Below are positions 1-11,216 of a stretch of DNA of 64,000 nucleotides, piece by piece. This DNA comes from Puccinellia tenuiflora. Taxonomy: Eukaryota > Streptophyta > Magnoliopsida > Poales > Poaceae. Numbering within the stretch: the first letter of the stretch is position 1; each line of letters opens with the position of its first letter. The stretch lies in assembly GCA_012064385.1 (NCBI GenBank), contig QRDG01002534.1, forward strand, positions 765,001 to 829,000, read 5' to 3'. The position numbers were made by a program, and so were the translations under genes. The notes beneath the pieces are model-generated. The model worked only from the letters and a program-made list of their open reading frames with translations, had not been told where the DNA came from and searched no databases.

Positions 1-251
1 TCATCCACACGACGATAGGCAATAGCATGTTCAAGACGTCCACCAAAAGTGCTATTCAGTTCACGACATCTTGCAAAACCTTGGTCCATAACCGATTCCC
101 AAATCTGAAATTCTGAATATGTAGCTGAATTCTCTAACCTCCATTCTATGGGTGCGGAATCAAGTGCCGAACCTATCACAATAGTAGTGTAATCATGATA
201 TACATCCTCATATTTTGGAGCCTTCACACGAACAGGTCTGGATGAAGCCAT
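1..251 (-). CDS. gag-like protein of family A retrotransposon, N-terminal 83 codons (partial)
   Basis: An open frame starts at an ATG complementary to 249-251 and stays open to the window edge. Its first 83 residues align with the N-terminal part of the 9912-11216 protein: both contain EDVYHDYTT, WRLE-SATY-EFQ-WES and GFARCR followed by an STFGG stretch. Position and order after LTR, primer site and leader identify it as the first gene of a non-autonomous element. I see no zinc knuckle in this part. The protein would help package element RNA if functional, but family members carry no polymerase, so any mobility would depend on other elements. I cannot judge whether the rest of the gene is intact. 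Confidence 0.7.
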   Translation of the reverse strand, partial: MASSRPVRVKAPKYEDVYHDYTTIVIGSALDSAPIEWRLENSATYSEFQIWESVMDQGFARCRELNSTFGGRLEHAIAYRRVD

Positions 252-941
252 ATCAACTCGGCCAAACCGATGGCAAGGAAAACGTGTAGCTGTAGGACTC
301 CAATAGAACTCGGACAAACTGTTGCAGGGAAAACGTAGAATAGAAGGACTCCCACACCACGAGAACGCCGCTGCAGCAAACCAGAAATCAAGCAATACAA
401 CCCCACCTCGGAGCTCTCCCTCAACTCGGACAGAACACCAATTCGCCCAATTCTGGTGCAGGGAAAAATCGGATCTCTGCCAACTCGGACAGACAGGAGT
501 CCTGAATTTTAAAACGGATGCAACACCTTCATACGAGATCCAAACGTGGCAAATAAGGACTCTTTGGAAAGATAATTTCGTGACCTTTCCAATGGGTATG
601 CGCACAGCCCCCGGTTCGTCTCCTACAGGCCGTGGTGCCTAAGACAAATCAACGATCGTTTCTGGATTGCATGCAGCGATCGAACCAAGCTGCCTTGTTT
701 TTTTTTCTTTGTTTCGCGGTACTGTAGCTACAGTAGATCGCGAATTTTCCAATCTGCACGTATCTTCCTTGTCTCTTGCGTTGAATCCCCTAGCAGCCTC
801 CACACAAATCGATCTAACCAGAAACCAATCTGCACAAACACAACAGCAGTCTGCAGCAAGAGCCTCAATGCACGATCTCCTCCCAGTCAACCGATCTAGA
901 TGAGATCGATCAACACAACCTCACTGTGAGCAACCCAGAAA

Positions 942-953
942 TCTGATACCACA
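942..953 (-). other. Primer-binding site, initiator-tRNA-Met type
   Basis: On the minus strand TGGTATCAGA follows the LTR end after two bases. This matches the usual start of the plant initiator-Met tRNA primer site, except that the following GC is replaced. It fixes the minus-strand orientation of the element and the inner LTR boundary at 954. Confidence 0.75.
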
Positions 954-1497
954 TGATAAAGGGGTCAAGGGGATGATCCTATGATTGTTGTCCCGATCTT
1001 TCACAGCGAGTAAACCGGATAGATAAATCCTTCCAACAACGTCGATGAACGTCACCTGAAGGTGGGGAATAAATCCAGCGAGCAACGTGATGAAGATCAC
1101 CACGCCTCTAGCCTGAGCACGATAACACTTGATGAACACAAGCACCCTCGCAGCAACCTTTATTACAAACTGATAAACGGCATCGCCGTCCCCGGAGGGA
1201 TGCTTCACCAACGAGCTCAAAGTCTATGGACTGTTTTTAATCTAAACTCAAGCTAACCCTAAAACGATGCCTAGCAGCTCCTTATATGATGGGTGCTACA
1301 GTACCGTGCTACAATACCGCGCTACAGTACCGCCCCACTAATGGGACCAACGTTGACTTGGTTGGACAGGCCCAAACCAAGCCCAAACTCATAATTATTA
1401 AAAACTCTAATTATTTAAAATAGCAACACACGACGAATACATCTAACTTGGTGGAGTCCTGAAATTGGGCTGCACCTCCCCCGTCGTGCCCATATCA
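954..1497 (-). repeat. 5' LTR of family A copy 1
   Basis: The LTR is 544 bp, bounded by TGAT and ATCA. Bases 954 to about 1250 match the R-U5 half of the 775-bp LTRs at 8918 and 11522, while the U3 half differs. A TATAAGG box on the minus strand (1280-1286) has repeated GGTACTGTAGC-like boxes just upstream (plus-strand positions about 1293-1342). The same combination occurs in the family B LTR at 19370. Confidence 0.8.
1280..1286 (-). promoter_or_regulatory. Predicted TATA box of family A copy 1 LTR
   Basis: TATAAGG on the minus strand sits between the repeated CTACAGTACCG-type boxes (upstream for this strand) and the conserved R region. The placement fits an LTR promoter. This is sequence-only evidence. 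Confidence 0.5.
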
Positions 1498-2220
1498 CTT
1501 CGGGCATGTGTCATCTCCTTCGGCAAGGGTTGCGAAAAATACCTCCCTCTCGTTGAGTTCTCCTACAACAACAGCTACCAATACAGTTTGCAAATGGCCC
1601 CCTTTGAGGTTCTATATGGGAGAAAATGCCGAACTTCTCTAAATTGGTCTGAAACCGGAGAGAGGCCACTCTTCGGTCCTGATGTGATCAATGAGGCCGA
1701 GGAGAAAGTCCGTATCATTCGGGAAAATCTCAAGGCTGCTCAATCCCGGCAGAAAAGCTACTATGACAAGCACCATCAAGAGGTTCATTATGAAATTGGT
1801 GATAAAGCTTATCTTGGAGTCTCTCCACCCCGAGGCGTTCGTCGCTTCGGAATCAAGGGCAAGTTGGCACCTCACTATGTTGGCCCTTTCACCATCCTAG
1901 CCAAGCGAGGAGATCTCTCCTATCAACTTGAGCTACCCTCCAACTTCCCGGATGTACATGATGTGTTCCATGTCTCCCAACTCCGGCGTTGCTTCAAAGA
2001 TCCAATCTGTGGGGTTGATCATGAGGTGTTGGACATCCAAGAGGATTTGACCTATCGCGAGCATCCTATCCGCATCTTGGATGAAGCGGAAAGGAAAACC
2101 CGCAACAAGACCATCAAGTTCCTCAAAATCCAATGGTCTAACCATTCCGAGGAAGAAGCCACATGGGAGCAAGAAACTGGCCTTCGTCAGGGATACCCCA
2201 CCTTATTCACTCAAGCCTAG
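1498..2220 (+). pseudogene. Chromovirus (Ty3/Gypsy) integrase C-terminal part with chromodomain, 5'-truncated
   Basis: After the family A insertion ends at 1497 the frame reads LRACVISFGKGCEKYLPLVE, the usual stretch late in the integrase catalytic core. It continues through NNSYQ, the MAPFE-LYGRKCR motif, a GPF module (APHYVGPFTIL) and a C-terminal chromodomain (YREHPIRILDE through the WEQE motif), ending with TAG at 2218-2220. The chromodomain places the element among chromoviruses, probably Tekay-like. Reading can be extended back to 1465, but those first 33 bases belong to the inserted LTR. The N-terminal integrase, RT and protease are absent from the window, so this is a remnant cut by insertion. 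In an intact element this part would help choose the chromatin target for cDNA integration. A PPT and the 3' LTR follow directly. Confidence 0.9.
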
Positions 2221-2240
2221 AATCTCGGGACGAGATTCCT

Positions 2241-2256
2241 GTAAGGGGGGTAGAAT
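2241..2256 (+). other. Polypurine tract of chromovirus
   Basis: A purine-rich GTAAGGGGGGTAGAA run sits 20 bp after the integrase stop and just before the LTR start TGTAATAGCCCC. It would prime plus-strand DNA synthesis and marks the inner edge of the 3' LTR. Confidence 0.75.
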
Positions 2257-3411
2257 TGTAATAGCCCCAGCTTTGTAATAAAAAATACGAAGAATTTTTC
2301 CACTTTTGCATTCTTGTTTTGCATCATAGCATCCATATGAAATTCCTACTTCTAACAATTCACTTTGAAACCATTTAAAATGGGAAGCAAACTTCTCAAA
2401 CCTCCAAACCAATGCAAGTGCTTAACTTGGACAAACAAATCATTCTTGGACTTCCAAATTGTTTAGGAAGTTTCAAGATTACATTTTCTAAAGCATTTCT
2501 CAAAATCTAAATCTTGCCAAATAAGAAATGAAAGTGAGAACCCAAAATTGGTTTAATTCAATTCTATTTTGGAACCAAGTTAAGTTTTCCAAAAATTCAA
2601 ACTAAAATAATGGTGAGCTTCAATATTATTGTGAGAGCCTCAATGAATATTTTCACTATTTTTGGAATTGTTTAAGTGCTCCAATTAATTACATTTTTTT
2701 AATTGTAAAAAATACTTAAAATTAAAATCTGTGAACAAATGTTGTCCAAAACATTTTGTTTTGGACCACCAAATTTTGTGGAGGTTCTAAAGGTCAAAGG
2801 GAGACTATATGAATTTTTTCACATTTTATAAAAATGTCCTGGTGTCTCAATTAAATCGCTAAAGTCTGCTGCTGGACCATTTTGCAATTAAACTAAAAGT
2901 TGCCAGGGGGTTTTCTAGGAAATGTCTTCTCCTCCACAGTGGCCGGCCGGCACTGGCGCCATGCCGGGCGCCCATGTCGTCCTGCCGCCGTGGCCTCCCA
3001 TGCACGCGCGACGCCGTGGTCCCCCCGTGGTCAAGGACGCCATCCACTTGCCCCCGGATCCATTCTCCCCACCGGTTCTTCTTTTCTCTCCCTCTCTTGC
3101 TCCTTCGAGCTCCTCCGTTGCTGCAGAGGGTGCCGAGCTCATACGCGCCGCATAGGTCCTCCTCGAGCGGATCGGCGCCGATAGGAAGCACGGCCGTGAC
3201 TTTCTCCCCCTCCACGCCCAAGGAATCGGACCAGGGAGCTCAGAGCCGACGCCTTCGTCCTCCGCGGCCGCCGCGCGCCGGAGTCGATTTCCGCCGATTC
3301 CACCCGCCCCTCGCCGCGCCGACCACACCTCCGAGCTCAGGGTGAGGCCCGCAACATTTCTAGCCTTCCGTTTCCCTCTCCCTCCCTCTCGCCGTCGAAT
3401 TCGTCACGGTC

Positions 3412-3655
3412 ATCGCCGGTGTCGCTAACGCCCGTCTGCCCGGCCTGGGCACCAGCCGGGTCGGCCGAAGGCCGGACGCCTCGGGCGGGTGCCCGGCCTG
3501 GACACCCGGCCTGGACACCGGCCTGGGTTCGTTTTAGGCCGGCCAAAGGCCGGATCCCTCGGCCACCCTCCTGGCCTGCACGCCCGGACTGGGCCGGCCA
3601 AAGGCCGGTGGCTTCGGGAGCCCACCCGGCCTGCAGCCCGGCCTGGCCGGCATTA
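3412..3655. repeat. GGCCGG-rich imperfect repeat block in chromovirus LTR
   Basis: The block has repeated CCGGCCTGG and GGCCGGCCAAAGGCCGG-like palindromic units. The equivalent position of the second LTR copy (about 23260-23420) has a related but differently arranged block. It is very CpG-rich, with no protein signature. Confidence 0.7.
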
Positions 3656-4371
3656 GGACGGCTTGTCTGCAATTTTAGGAATTCTTTTAAGAAATAAAAT
3701 GAGCTAAAACAATTAATAACTAATTGAATATTGGTTCAAATTTGACAAATCAAATACCAAAATGATCAGAAAAACAAACTCTACATGTTAGAATCATTGA
3801 AATGATCTTTTGAGTTTATATTTTTGCTGTTTGTTAAGAATTCCTAAAATGGTATAAATAATACCTAATTTGGGAAAATTCCTAATTCGATAAACATTTA
3901 ACCAAAATTTGTGAATAAAATATCAATGTGTTCAACAATTCAAATGCTATCAAACCATGCCATTATCACATCATGATCACAAATATTTATTTGATGTTAT
4001 TCTTTAATTGATTAAAAGAATTAAATTCAATTACTTATTTAATTCACTATTTAATCATCGATACTCGGAAAATTACAAATAAGGTACCAAAATGATCGAA
4101 AGAACAAAACCTACTTAATCATGTCATGTTCATGCATATTTGAGCACATTCTTAGTAATTTAATAATTTATAAGCAATGTGGTCACAAAGTTAAATATGG
4201 GGTTGTTTCCAAATAATTGCGCTAAATATTTGGCACTCCATTTAATATTGCTATCTAAATTATATGATGATATCAACGCATCAACTTGTCATGTCATCAT
4301 GTGATTGTGCATTGCACCTCTCCTTCGTGTGATTTATTTTGTTCCTTTGTTATTATTTTGGGTATCGATAG

Positions 4372-4434
4372 ATTCCGGAGTTAAGGTCACCCCTACCTAC
4401 CTCGACGAGCCATACTACACGCCCAGGCAGCAAG
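4372..4434 (+). other. Exon-like segment 2 of a putative spliced frame inside the LTR (copy 1)
   Basis: This 63-bp segment is preceded by GATAG (acceptor AG at 4370-4371) and followed by AAG|GCAAGA, which fits the consensus of GC-type donors. A matching donor CAGG|GTGAGG lies at 3342/3343 after the GC-rich segment. Read in the frame set by that donor it encodes SGVKVTPTYLDEPYYTPRQQ. The second LTR copy has the same length and boundaries at 24132-24194, with DEPYY and PRQQ kept although codons differ. Transcription and splicing are not shown; this is a pattern-based prediction. Confidence 0.4.
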
Positions 4435-6019
4435 GCAAGAGATAACCTAACCTTCTTGGCATTTTAGCATCCTAATGATTTTATCAACTTATTTTATCCA
4501 CCATAATATCGCATGCGATTCAAATGTCTCTTTTGATCAAGATCTAGAAGATCCTATGAATGCATGTTTATTCCCCGAACCAATACATGTATCCCTACCT
4601 ATGAACCCTAGGTTTGATGTGTTGGACGGAAACGAGAATATAATTGTTGTAATTATATGCTTAGCTATGCTTAGCCATGCTTAGTCATATGCTAATTATG
4701 TCCGTTGATTAAATTCCATATTGTTGATGTTGATGGAATGATTCGGACATGGTGGTTATTGGTGATGCTTAATGTGACACCCCGATCCGAAGACCGAGAC
4801 ATCTCATATATCAGTCCCAGGAGCACTGAATATATGGCAACTTGATAACAGAACATAACCACTTTATTCAAGGGGGTCGGGAACCGACGATATTTTACAA
4901 GGGTCTCGTTACACGGCTGCGCCCTAGCGCACACAACAGTTTGTACATTATTTATTGAACATGACTTCATCAGAGGGCGTCAGCGGGATGACGGAAGCGT
5001 GTGGTGATGAGGGCCTAACTCCACGGGGCTCTACCTGGAAACCGGATCTAGTTCTCGTACAAGGGGTACCCGGCGACGGGGGTAGGAGGATCTGGCCACA
5101 TGAAAAGCCAGGTGAGTACATGGAATGTACTCGCAAGACATCAATCCTCAATCAACCGTAACCAACGATCCTATATGGCATGGCATGGGTGCAGTGCGAG
5201 TCCAAGCTTAACGGTTGGACTTAACTTACCTACTTACCTGTGACGAAAACCGTGGCTTGTGAGAACGAGTCTCATTTCCACACGATAATATTCTCAACAC
5301 TTAGGTTCTCAAGTTTGACCAACTCTGGTCCCACCCGAGCTCAGCTACTGACCAACTATGGTCCACGTTTCTGCTCATTCAGCTTTGGCCAACTCTGACC
5401 GCTTGGTGAATTCATTTCTCCGTGTTCGACTGGACTGACTCTAGTGTGACTGGACCCAACACCGTTCCTTAAGTAGGAACAATACTAGATTCTAGATTTG
5501 ACACTCTCGAGAGGTTGCAACTTTTATCCACACGTTGGGGTCTAAGCTTGTACCGCCGGTACCGAAGTACTACACCCATCATGGCGACAACACAAACCTA
5601 TTCCCCCGTAGCCGTCCGCTCTACCAAGACACTCCTTGTATAGCTACCGACTTACCACTCGGGCTAAGTCTTATGACGAAGTGAATCCGGCACGTCCCCA
5701 ACTCATGAGCAACGCCTAGCTCCGGAACCTTCACAAGACTAGCCCCGACCACAACTATGTAGTAACCGACTAGACTTGCCAAGTGGGTAGCATCAAAAGA
5801 GGCTCGATAGGCTACTAAGCTACGGTCTTCCCATTTCAACGACGCATGGTTGTGCGGGTGTGTTTGGCGAGTGGCACTATAAGACTCAATCTGGTCGACG
5901 GAGGTGGTTATCTTTTTAGTCAATTTTATTCTCAACCACAAGACAGCAACAAACGTTAGTCCACAAGATACACATGAGCATAAAATAACCACATAGCAGT
6001 TCAGTAAGGTAAAGTAAAG

Positions 6020-6220
6020 TCAACCGGGCGAGGACGGAGATGTCTCCGGCCAGTAGAAGCCACGGGTCGAGTAAGAAATGAAAATGACAAAATCAACCGG
6101 GCGAGGATGGAGATATCCCCAGCCAGTTGCAGCCACGGGTCGAGTAAGAAAATAACAAAATCAACCGGGCGAGGACGGAGATGTCTCCGGCCAGTTGCAG
6201 CCACGGGTTGAGTAAATAAA
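6020..6220. repeat. Tandem repeat, 3 units of about 68-73 bp, in solo LTR
   Basis: Units begin at 6020, 6093 and 6161 with TCAACCGGGCGAGGAYGGAG. Each contains a CACGGGTYGAGTAA stretch and an AT-rich tail of variable length. Confidence 0.9.
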
Positions 6221-6240
6221 TACGCACACCCCACTCTACG

Positions 6241-6600
6241 GAAAGTAGACGAGATTCAATCCATGTGGGCGGAGCCCGACATGTATTTAGTCGCCGGCCG
6301 GAACTCAACCCACACTTGATGGGTTTATCGTATTGCAGGAAAGTAAAGTTACTTGAAATAATAGTACTGAAAGTAGGCGAGATTCAATCCACGCGGGCGG
6401 TGCCCAACATGTATTTAGTCGCCGGCCGGAACTCAACCCACACTTGATGGGTTTATCGTATTGCAGGAAAGTAAAGTTACTTGGAATAATAGTACTAAAA
6501 GTAGGCGAGATTCAATCCACGCGGGCGGTGCCCAACATGTATTTAGTCGCCGGCCGGAACTCAACTCACGGAACATGAGTTTATCGTATTGTAGAAAGTA
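6241..6600. repeat. Tandem repeat, 3 units of 128 bp, in solo LTR
   Basis: Units start near 6241, 6369 and 6497. Each holds GAGATTCAATCCAYG, CATGTATTTAGTCGCCGGCC, GGAACTCAAC and TTTATCGTATTG. The last unit is more diverged and ends at about 6600. No coding signal is seen. Confidence 0.9.
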
Positions 6601-8917
6601 AAAGTAGCATTAGGTCACATGAAATAATAGGCATGAAATAAGACATGTGGGATGCAACTATCGCGCAAACAAGTAACAAACAAGTCAAATAAGGCATCGA
6701 TGACTTGGGAACGGATGGTTGGGGGCTGATGGCTTGCCTTCTGTTGTGGGATCAACTTCCACGTCAAAAGTGGGGTTTGGATCTCCTAAAGAAATTTAAA
6801 ACTAGGGTTAAAACCTTCGATAAGACATTCAAAAGTTCAGTAGGCAAATGAATTTCAAATCCATTGAAACCAGTGTCATTGGATAGAGAACTTCAAAACA
6901 AAGCCAGTGGAAAAAAGCTCATATTTTTCTGATCATTTTTGAGAGAGATATGAATGTCCAAAGTTTGACCTAAAATCTGCCATTTCAAAAAAACAGAGAA
7001 AATAGAAAAAGAAAACGCTTGGAAATGTTTAAAGGTCTGACGGCCTGGGCCCACTGGCCAGCGGCCCATTAGCCGAACCGGTACGCTCCAGGGAAAAAAA
7101 GAAAAGGAACAGAGGGGAGGGAGTCGCCGTCGCCGGCGTGCTCACCGTCGAGGACGAGGGCGTCGATTCCGGCGATCCTAGGGCAAGGTGAGGGTGGCTA
7201 CGGGCTCCGGGGAACTTGGATTGGGGAAGGGGTGAGGTGCTGGTGGCGGGGGGGCTCTAGAGGTGGGGAATTGCTCGGAGACCGAGCGGCGGAGACGTGC
7301 TCGTCGCCGGCGTTCCGGAGCTCCCGTGGGGCTGATTCGGTGTGGGGAGGAGGCTCAGAGGGAGGGCGTGGCGGTGTGGTGGTCGAAGGGAGCCGGGGTC
7401 TCCTTTTATAGCCCACCGCGGTGGGGGTCCGGACACGGGCCGCGGCGAGGTGGCGGGCGAGGAGGCCGTGGCAGGGGGAGACGACGGAGATGGCGTCGTC
7501 GGTGTGGCTCCCAGGCCGTGCTATCGACGGAAATCTCGGGCTTGTGGATAGGGACGGGGTGGCGAGGCACTGGTGCGGGAGAGCGACGTGTCCGACCGGC
7601 GGGCTTTGCGTTGAGGGTGTAGCGGGCGGCGCAGAGGGGGACGGCGGACGGCGCGGTGATGGTGTGGCGGCAGTGCGACGCTGTGCGGTTGCTAGTCGAC
7701 GGGATTCGCGGGTGAGGGCCTGTGGAGGGGCACAGTGAGGTGGGGGGTCCCGGGCGGCGCTGTGGGTGCGGCGCGTCGGCTTGCGGCCGACGGCGCACAG
7801 GGGAGGTGGCGGCGACGCGTGGCTCGGGGGGGTGGTCGAGGGAGAGGAGGAGAAGCAGGAGGCGCAAGAGGAGCTCAGGGGGAGGCCAACGGCGACGACC
7901 AGAAACTGGCGGCGCCGCCGGGCATGGATGTGCCAGTGGTGGCCACGCCACTGGCCATGCCGAAATCGGCATCACCAAGTTTCTCTCATCCTAGGGTCCC
8001 AAAAGGAAAACTAATCGTGTCACTTGGCGCCAAATCAAATTTCCCACAACTTTGCAGAACAAAATTTTCCCAAAATCCAAACTTTCCCTATACAAAAATT
8101 TCATCGAACACCTTCTGCTGAAAAGGGGAAAAGGGTTTTGGGCATTTGAAATAAAAGATATTTGGCCAGGAAAATTCACAGAGGTAGATATTGGTTAGGA
8201 GCATCTACCCTGGGGTTTTTGGAATTTTTGAAAAAGGTTTAGTAGGGTTTCCAAAAATAACAAGGTTTAGGCCAGAAAGTAAATCATGGAAAAACTCAAA
8301 TGTTTCCTAAACAAGGTATGGAATATTTTTACATATTTGGGTTATACACTGGTTAGAGATCCTCCCTGAATTTTTGTAGAATTTTTGAAGATGGTTTTAA
8401 CCTGCTTCCTTTGGAAAGCTAGGGTTTTGGGGTTTTCGGCAGAAAATAAATCAGGGGAAAAGTCAAATCTTTTCCTAACAAGTCACCCAATATTTTTGCA
8501 TAAATAGGTTCTACTCTAGCTGGGGATCGCTCTGGAATTTTTGGGGAATTTTTGAAGTCACCCTTGATATAGCTCCTTTGGACGGCTAGGGTTTAGGCCC
8601 CTTTTTGTATTAAGGAAAAGACAAATATTTTGTGATCCTTGAGGGTTTTGGAAATGTGGAATAAAATAGAGGGCCAAGATCAGAAGATCCAAAATCAAAT
8701 CCAAGTTTTGTTTTTGACAAGGAAAATTTTATAGGTCCAAAATCCGGGATGTGACACTTAATTAAAATGCTAAGAAGGCTTGGATGAGTTGCCATCGGGG
8801 ATGGTGTTTTGTCTCATTCTTGCCCCTAGGTGCGAGTTCTTTACCTCTTGAACCAAGACGAGCGTGCTGCCATTGGTGGGTGTATGGGCGCCTTACTGAC
8901 TGAATAATTTGTGAGGG

Positions 8918-9692
8918 TGATAAAGATCAAAGGGGATGATCCTAAAGTTTTGCCCGATCTTTCACAGCGAGTAACCCGGATAGTAATTCTCCCAATTTAA
9001 CGATGAACGCAAACCTGGAGAAGAGGAACGAATCCAGCAAGCAACGTGATGAAGATCACCACGCCTCCAACCAAAGTACGACAATCCTTGATGAACACAA
9101 GAACCTCCGCAGCAATCTTTATTACAAACTGATAAACGGCATCGCCGTCCCCGGAGGGAAGCTTCACCAATGGAGCTCAAAGTCTATGGACTGTTTTTAA
9201 TCTAAACTCAAAGCTAACCTCACCCTAGCCGCCGGCCCTAGCCTTTTATAGGAGTCCTAGGGCTGGGGAAACACTCAAACCGACTCAAACAGGGTTTGGT
9301 TCGACCCAAAAAGTGAATACAAACCGACCAAAACTGGTTCGGTCCAAATCTGGCGCGCAGGTCGGGTCCAGGCCGGGCTTAGGCCGGGGCTAGGCCGGGT
9401 CCAGGCCGGGCTTAGGCCGGGGCTAGGCCGGGCTGGGATTTGCATGACATGCAAACCGGCCTGGCCGGGCGGAGGCCGGGCTGAGGCCGGCCGCTTCGGG
9501 CACATGGCCGGCCTAGGCCGGGCTGAGGCCGGCCTCAGGCCGGGCTGCCTGGATTTCTTCGTCTCCCTTCTTTGCGCATTCCTCCCGCTCCTCCTCGCGC
9601 CATAGGTGACGTTGTACTCCAATTCTTGCCGCTCCTCTGGTCCTCCTCCAATGTGTGTGTTATCAACAACCTCCTCCGTCGTGCCCATATCA
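8918..9692 (-). repeat. 3' LTR of family A copy 2
   Basis: This 775-bp LTR is bounded by TGAT and ATCA and matches 11522-12296. It includes a GGCCGG-rich stretch (about 9360-9550) in what is the U3 part on the minus strand. Confidence 0.95.
9360..9550. repeat. GGCCGGGCT-type imperfect repeat in family A U3 (also at 11964-12154)
   Basis: Repeated AGGCCGGGCTTAGGCCGGGG-like units lie upstream of the TATA box for the minus strand. The same block recurs in the other LTR at about 11964-12154. The motif resembles the GGCCGG block of the unrelated chromovirus LTR at 3412-3655. Confidence 0.75.
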
Positions 9693-9706
9693 TCCTCCCC
9701 CCCTTC
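9693..9706 (-). other. Polypurine tract of family A copy 2
   Basis: On the minus strand a GAAGGGGGGGAGGA run directly precedes the 3' LTR start TGATATGGGC. It confirms the orientation and the LTR boundary at 9692. Confidence 0.85.
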
Positions 9707-9911
9707 AAGAAGCGTTGTCCCCAACGCGTGTGGGTCTACTCGAAAAGGTGGAGGTATATAAACAAGAGCATCACGCTTGTTTGCCGTCTTCAAGTCTTGC
9801 TTGCCTTCCACGCCACATCCTCCCTCTCGGCCTACTCGACTTGATACAACACTTGGCGCTTCTTTTCTTCTCCACATGAGCTTGGAATTTGGCGCCACTA
9901 CCTTCTTCTTC

Positions 9912-11216
9912 TCAAATCTGGATGGAGCCCTTTGTGGAACATGAATCTTCGTTGCACGACTCTGCAAAATAGTAATGCCCGGGCCACACAACTGACGAAC
10001 ATGTCCATCTTTCCCTTTGTGCATCCGCACTGCTGCTCCAACAAAACGCCTCACGGGTGTGCTGCCATAAGCGACGACCTCCTACTCGCGGTACCACACG
10101 CACCGGAACACGATCAGCACCAACGTCATCGGTCTGAACACCCATGTCAACACGAACTGGAACACATGCTGCAATATCCCTCTTTTCTTCAACCGGCTTG
10201 TCACCAACAAGAACAACTGGCTCGTCATCTACATGCACGGCTGAATCAGTTTCAGTACCAACGCTCCTTGCATCATGCTCCTCTTGCTGCAACTTAGCTA
10301 GCCTTGGCTTTGGCTTAGCCTTGCGCAACTTCTCCTTGCGCACCACCAGCACCACATCGGACTTGATTTGATCATCTTGCATAGGCTTCAAAGTCCGCTG
10401 TTTGCCATCATGCACAAACGAATATGTATTTGCTCTTCCAGCATGCATAGCATTGTGATCATACTGCCATGGACGTCCAAGTAACAGCCCACATACCTCC
10501 AATGGCAATACATCACACTCAACCTCATCAATATAGTCACCAATTGTAAATGGCACACGTACCTTATGTGTAACCTTCAGCATACCGCAGCTATTCAACC
10601 ACTCAAGATGCTTAGGTTCAGGAATACGCCATGTGGACAACCCCAACGCTGCCACCATTGCCTTGCTTATGCCATTAGTACAGCTACCACCATCAATCAT
10701 GAGCTTGCACTCTTTGCCTTTTATCATGCACTGAGTCTGAAATAAACTCCATCGCTGACCCTTGTCAACTATTTTGCAAGCATCATCATGAACCCTCTTG
10801 AGTTGCATATTCAGCCCACTCAAAGGTTCAACATCCTCAGAAATAACCACCTTGTCCATCTCCGTGGACTTCTCCAAAAATCTAGCACGTAGAAATTGTT
10901 TGAAATCTTTCCAGCTAGAAGTTATGCCCGTCGCGGACCTCGCTTCACGCCATAAACTAGCCAAAGTCTCATCCACACGCCGGTAGGCAAGGACATATTC
11001 CGTATGGCCACCAAACGTGCTATCAAGTGTGCGACATCTTGCGAAACCAAGGTCCATGTCAGATTCCCAAGACTGAAACTCTATATATGTGGCAGAACTC
11101 TCCAATCTCCACTTTATTTTTGTGGGATCTAATTTGAGTCCTACCATGACAGTAGTGTAGTCATGATATACATCCTCTGACTTATCAACCACACGAGCAG
11201 AACTCAAAGAAACCAT
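9912..11216 (-). CDS. gag/aspartic-protease protein of family A element
   Basis: The frame is open up to 11270, but the first ATG is at 11214-11216, which matches the start of the homologous frame at 1-251, so I take 434 codons. The N-terminal 150 residues (EDVYHDYTT, FARCR-LDSTFGG, SWKDFKQFLRARFLEKST) are gag-like but short, and there is no CCHC zinc knuckle. The middle holds a retropepsin-like domain: GQRWSLFQTQC, then CKLMIDGGSCTNGISKAMV with catalytic-type D-G-G, then the hydrophobic LLLGRPWQYD motif. The tail is charged. The protease part is clearly related to that of the family B protein at 20392-22212, whereas the gag parts differ. No polymerase follows. If expressed it would assemble or process particles built with partner-element proteins; that role is inference. 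Confidence 0.8.
   Translation of the reverse strand: MVSLSSARVVDKSEDVYHDYTTVMVGLKLDPTKIKWRLESSATYIEFQSWESDMDLGFARCRTLDSTFGGHTEYVLAYRRVDETLASLWREARSATGITSSWKDFKQFLRARFLEKSTEMDKVVISEDVEPLSGLNMQLKRVHDDACKIVDKGQRWSLFQTQCMIKGKECKLMIDGGSCTNGISKAMVAALGLSTWRIPEPKHLEWLNSCGMLKVTHKVRVPFTIGDYIDEVECDVLPLEVCGLLLGRPWQYDHNAMHAGRANTYSFVHDGKQRTLKPMQDDQIKSDVVLVVRKEKLRKAKPKPRLAKLQQEEHDARSVGTETDSAVHVDDEPVVLVGDKPVEEKRDIAACVPVRVDMGVQTDDVGADRVPVRVVPRVGGRRLWQHTREAFCWSSSADAQRERWTCSSVVWPGHYYFAESCNEDSCSTKGSIQI

Larger units (their letters stand above)
1..1497 (-). mobile_element. Truncated non-autonomous LTR retrotransposon, family A copy 1
   Basis: Read on the minus strand this is a 5' LTR (954-1497), a tRNA-iMet-type primer site, an untranslated leader (252-941, no credible gene) and the start of a gag-like frame that runs off the window edge at base 1. 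It is assigned to the same family as 8918-12296 because the LTR R-U5 part (about 954-1250), the primer site and the gag start all match that copy. Its right end ends in CA and abuts integrase codons that resume at 1498, so the insertion split a chromovirus integrase gene. The left target duplication lies outside the window; the right copy would be 1498-1502 (CTTCG). The U3 part (about 1260-1490) is unlike that of the other family A copy. Confidence 0.85.
4773..8756 (-). mobile_element. Solo LTR of a Gypsy-type retrotransposon
   Basis: A 3984-bp unit, on the minus strand starting TGTCACATCCCGGATTTTGG and ending GATCGGGGTGTCACA, is flanked by the 5-bp duplication CTTAA (4768-4772 and 8757-8761). 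The second LTR copy at about 24520-24540 reads straight through the site (GCTTAATTAAAATGC) and so represents the empty state. No internal region or second LTR is present, so it most likely formed by recombination between the two LTRs of a full element. It contains two tandem repeat blocks (6020-6220 and 6241-6600), a GC-rich part (7090-7940) whose long open frames I regard as compositional, and an AT-rich end. Confidence 0.9.

Noticed and set aside
7406..7978. 190-codon minus-strand frame in the solo LTR as a gene
   Set aside because: It lies in GC-rich LTR sequence where several frames on both strands are open; no domain or homologous frame is visible.
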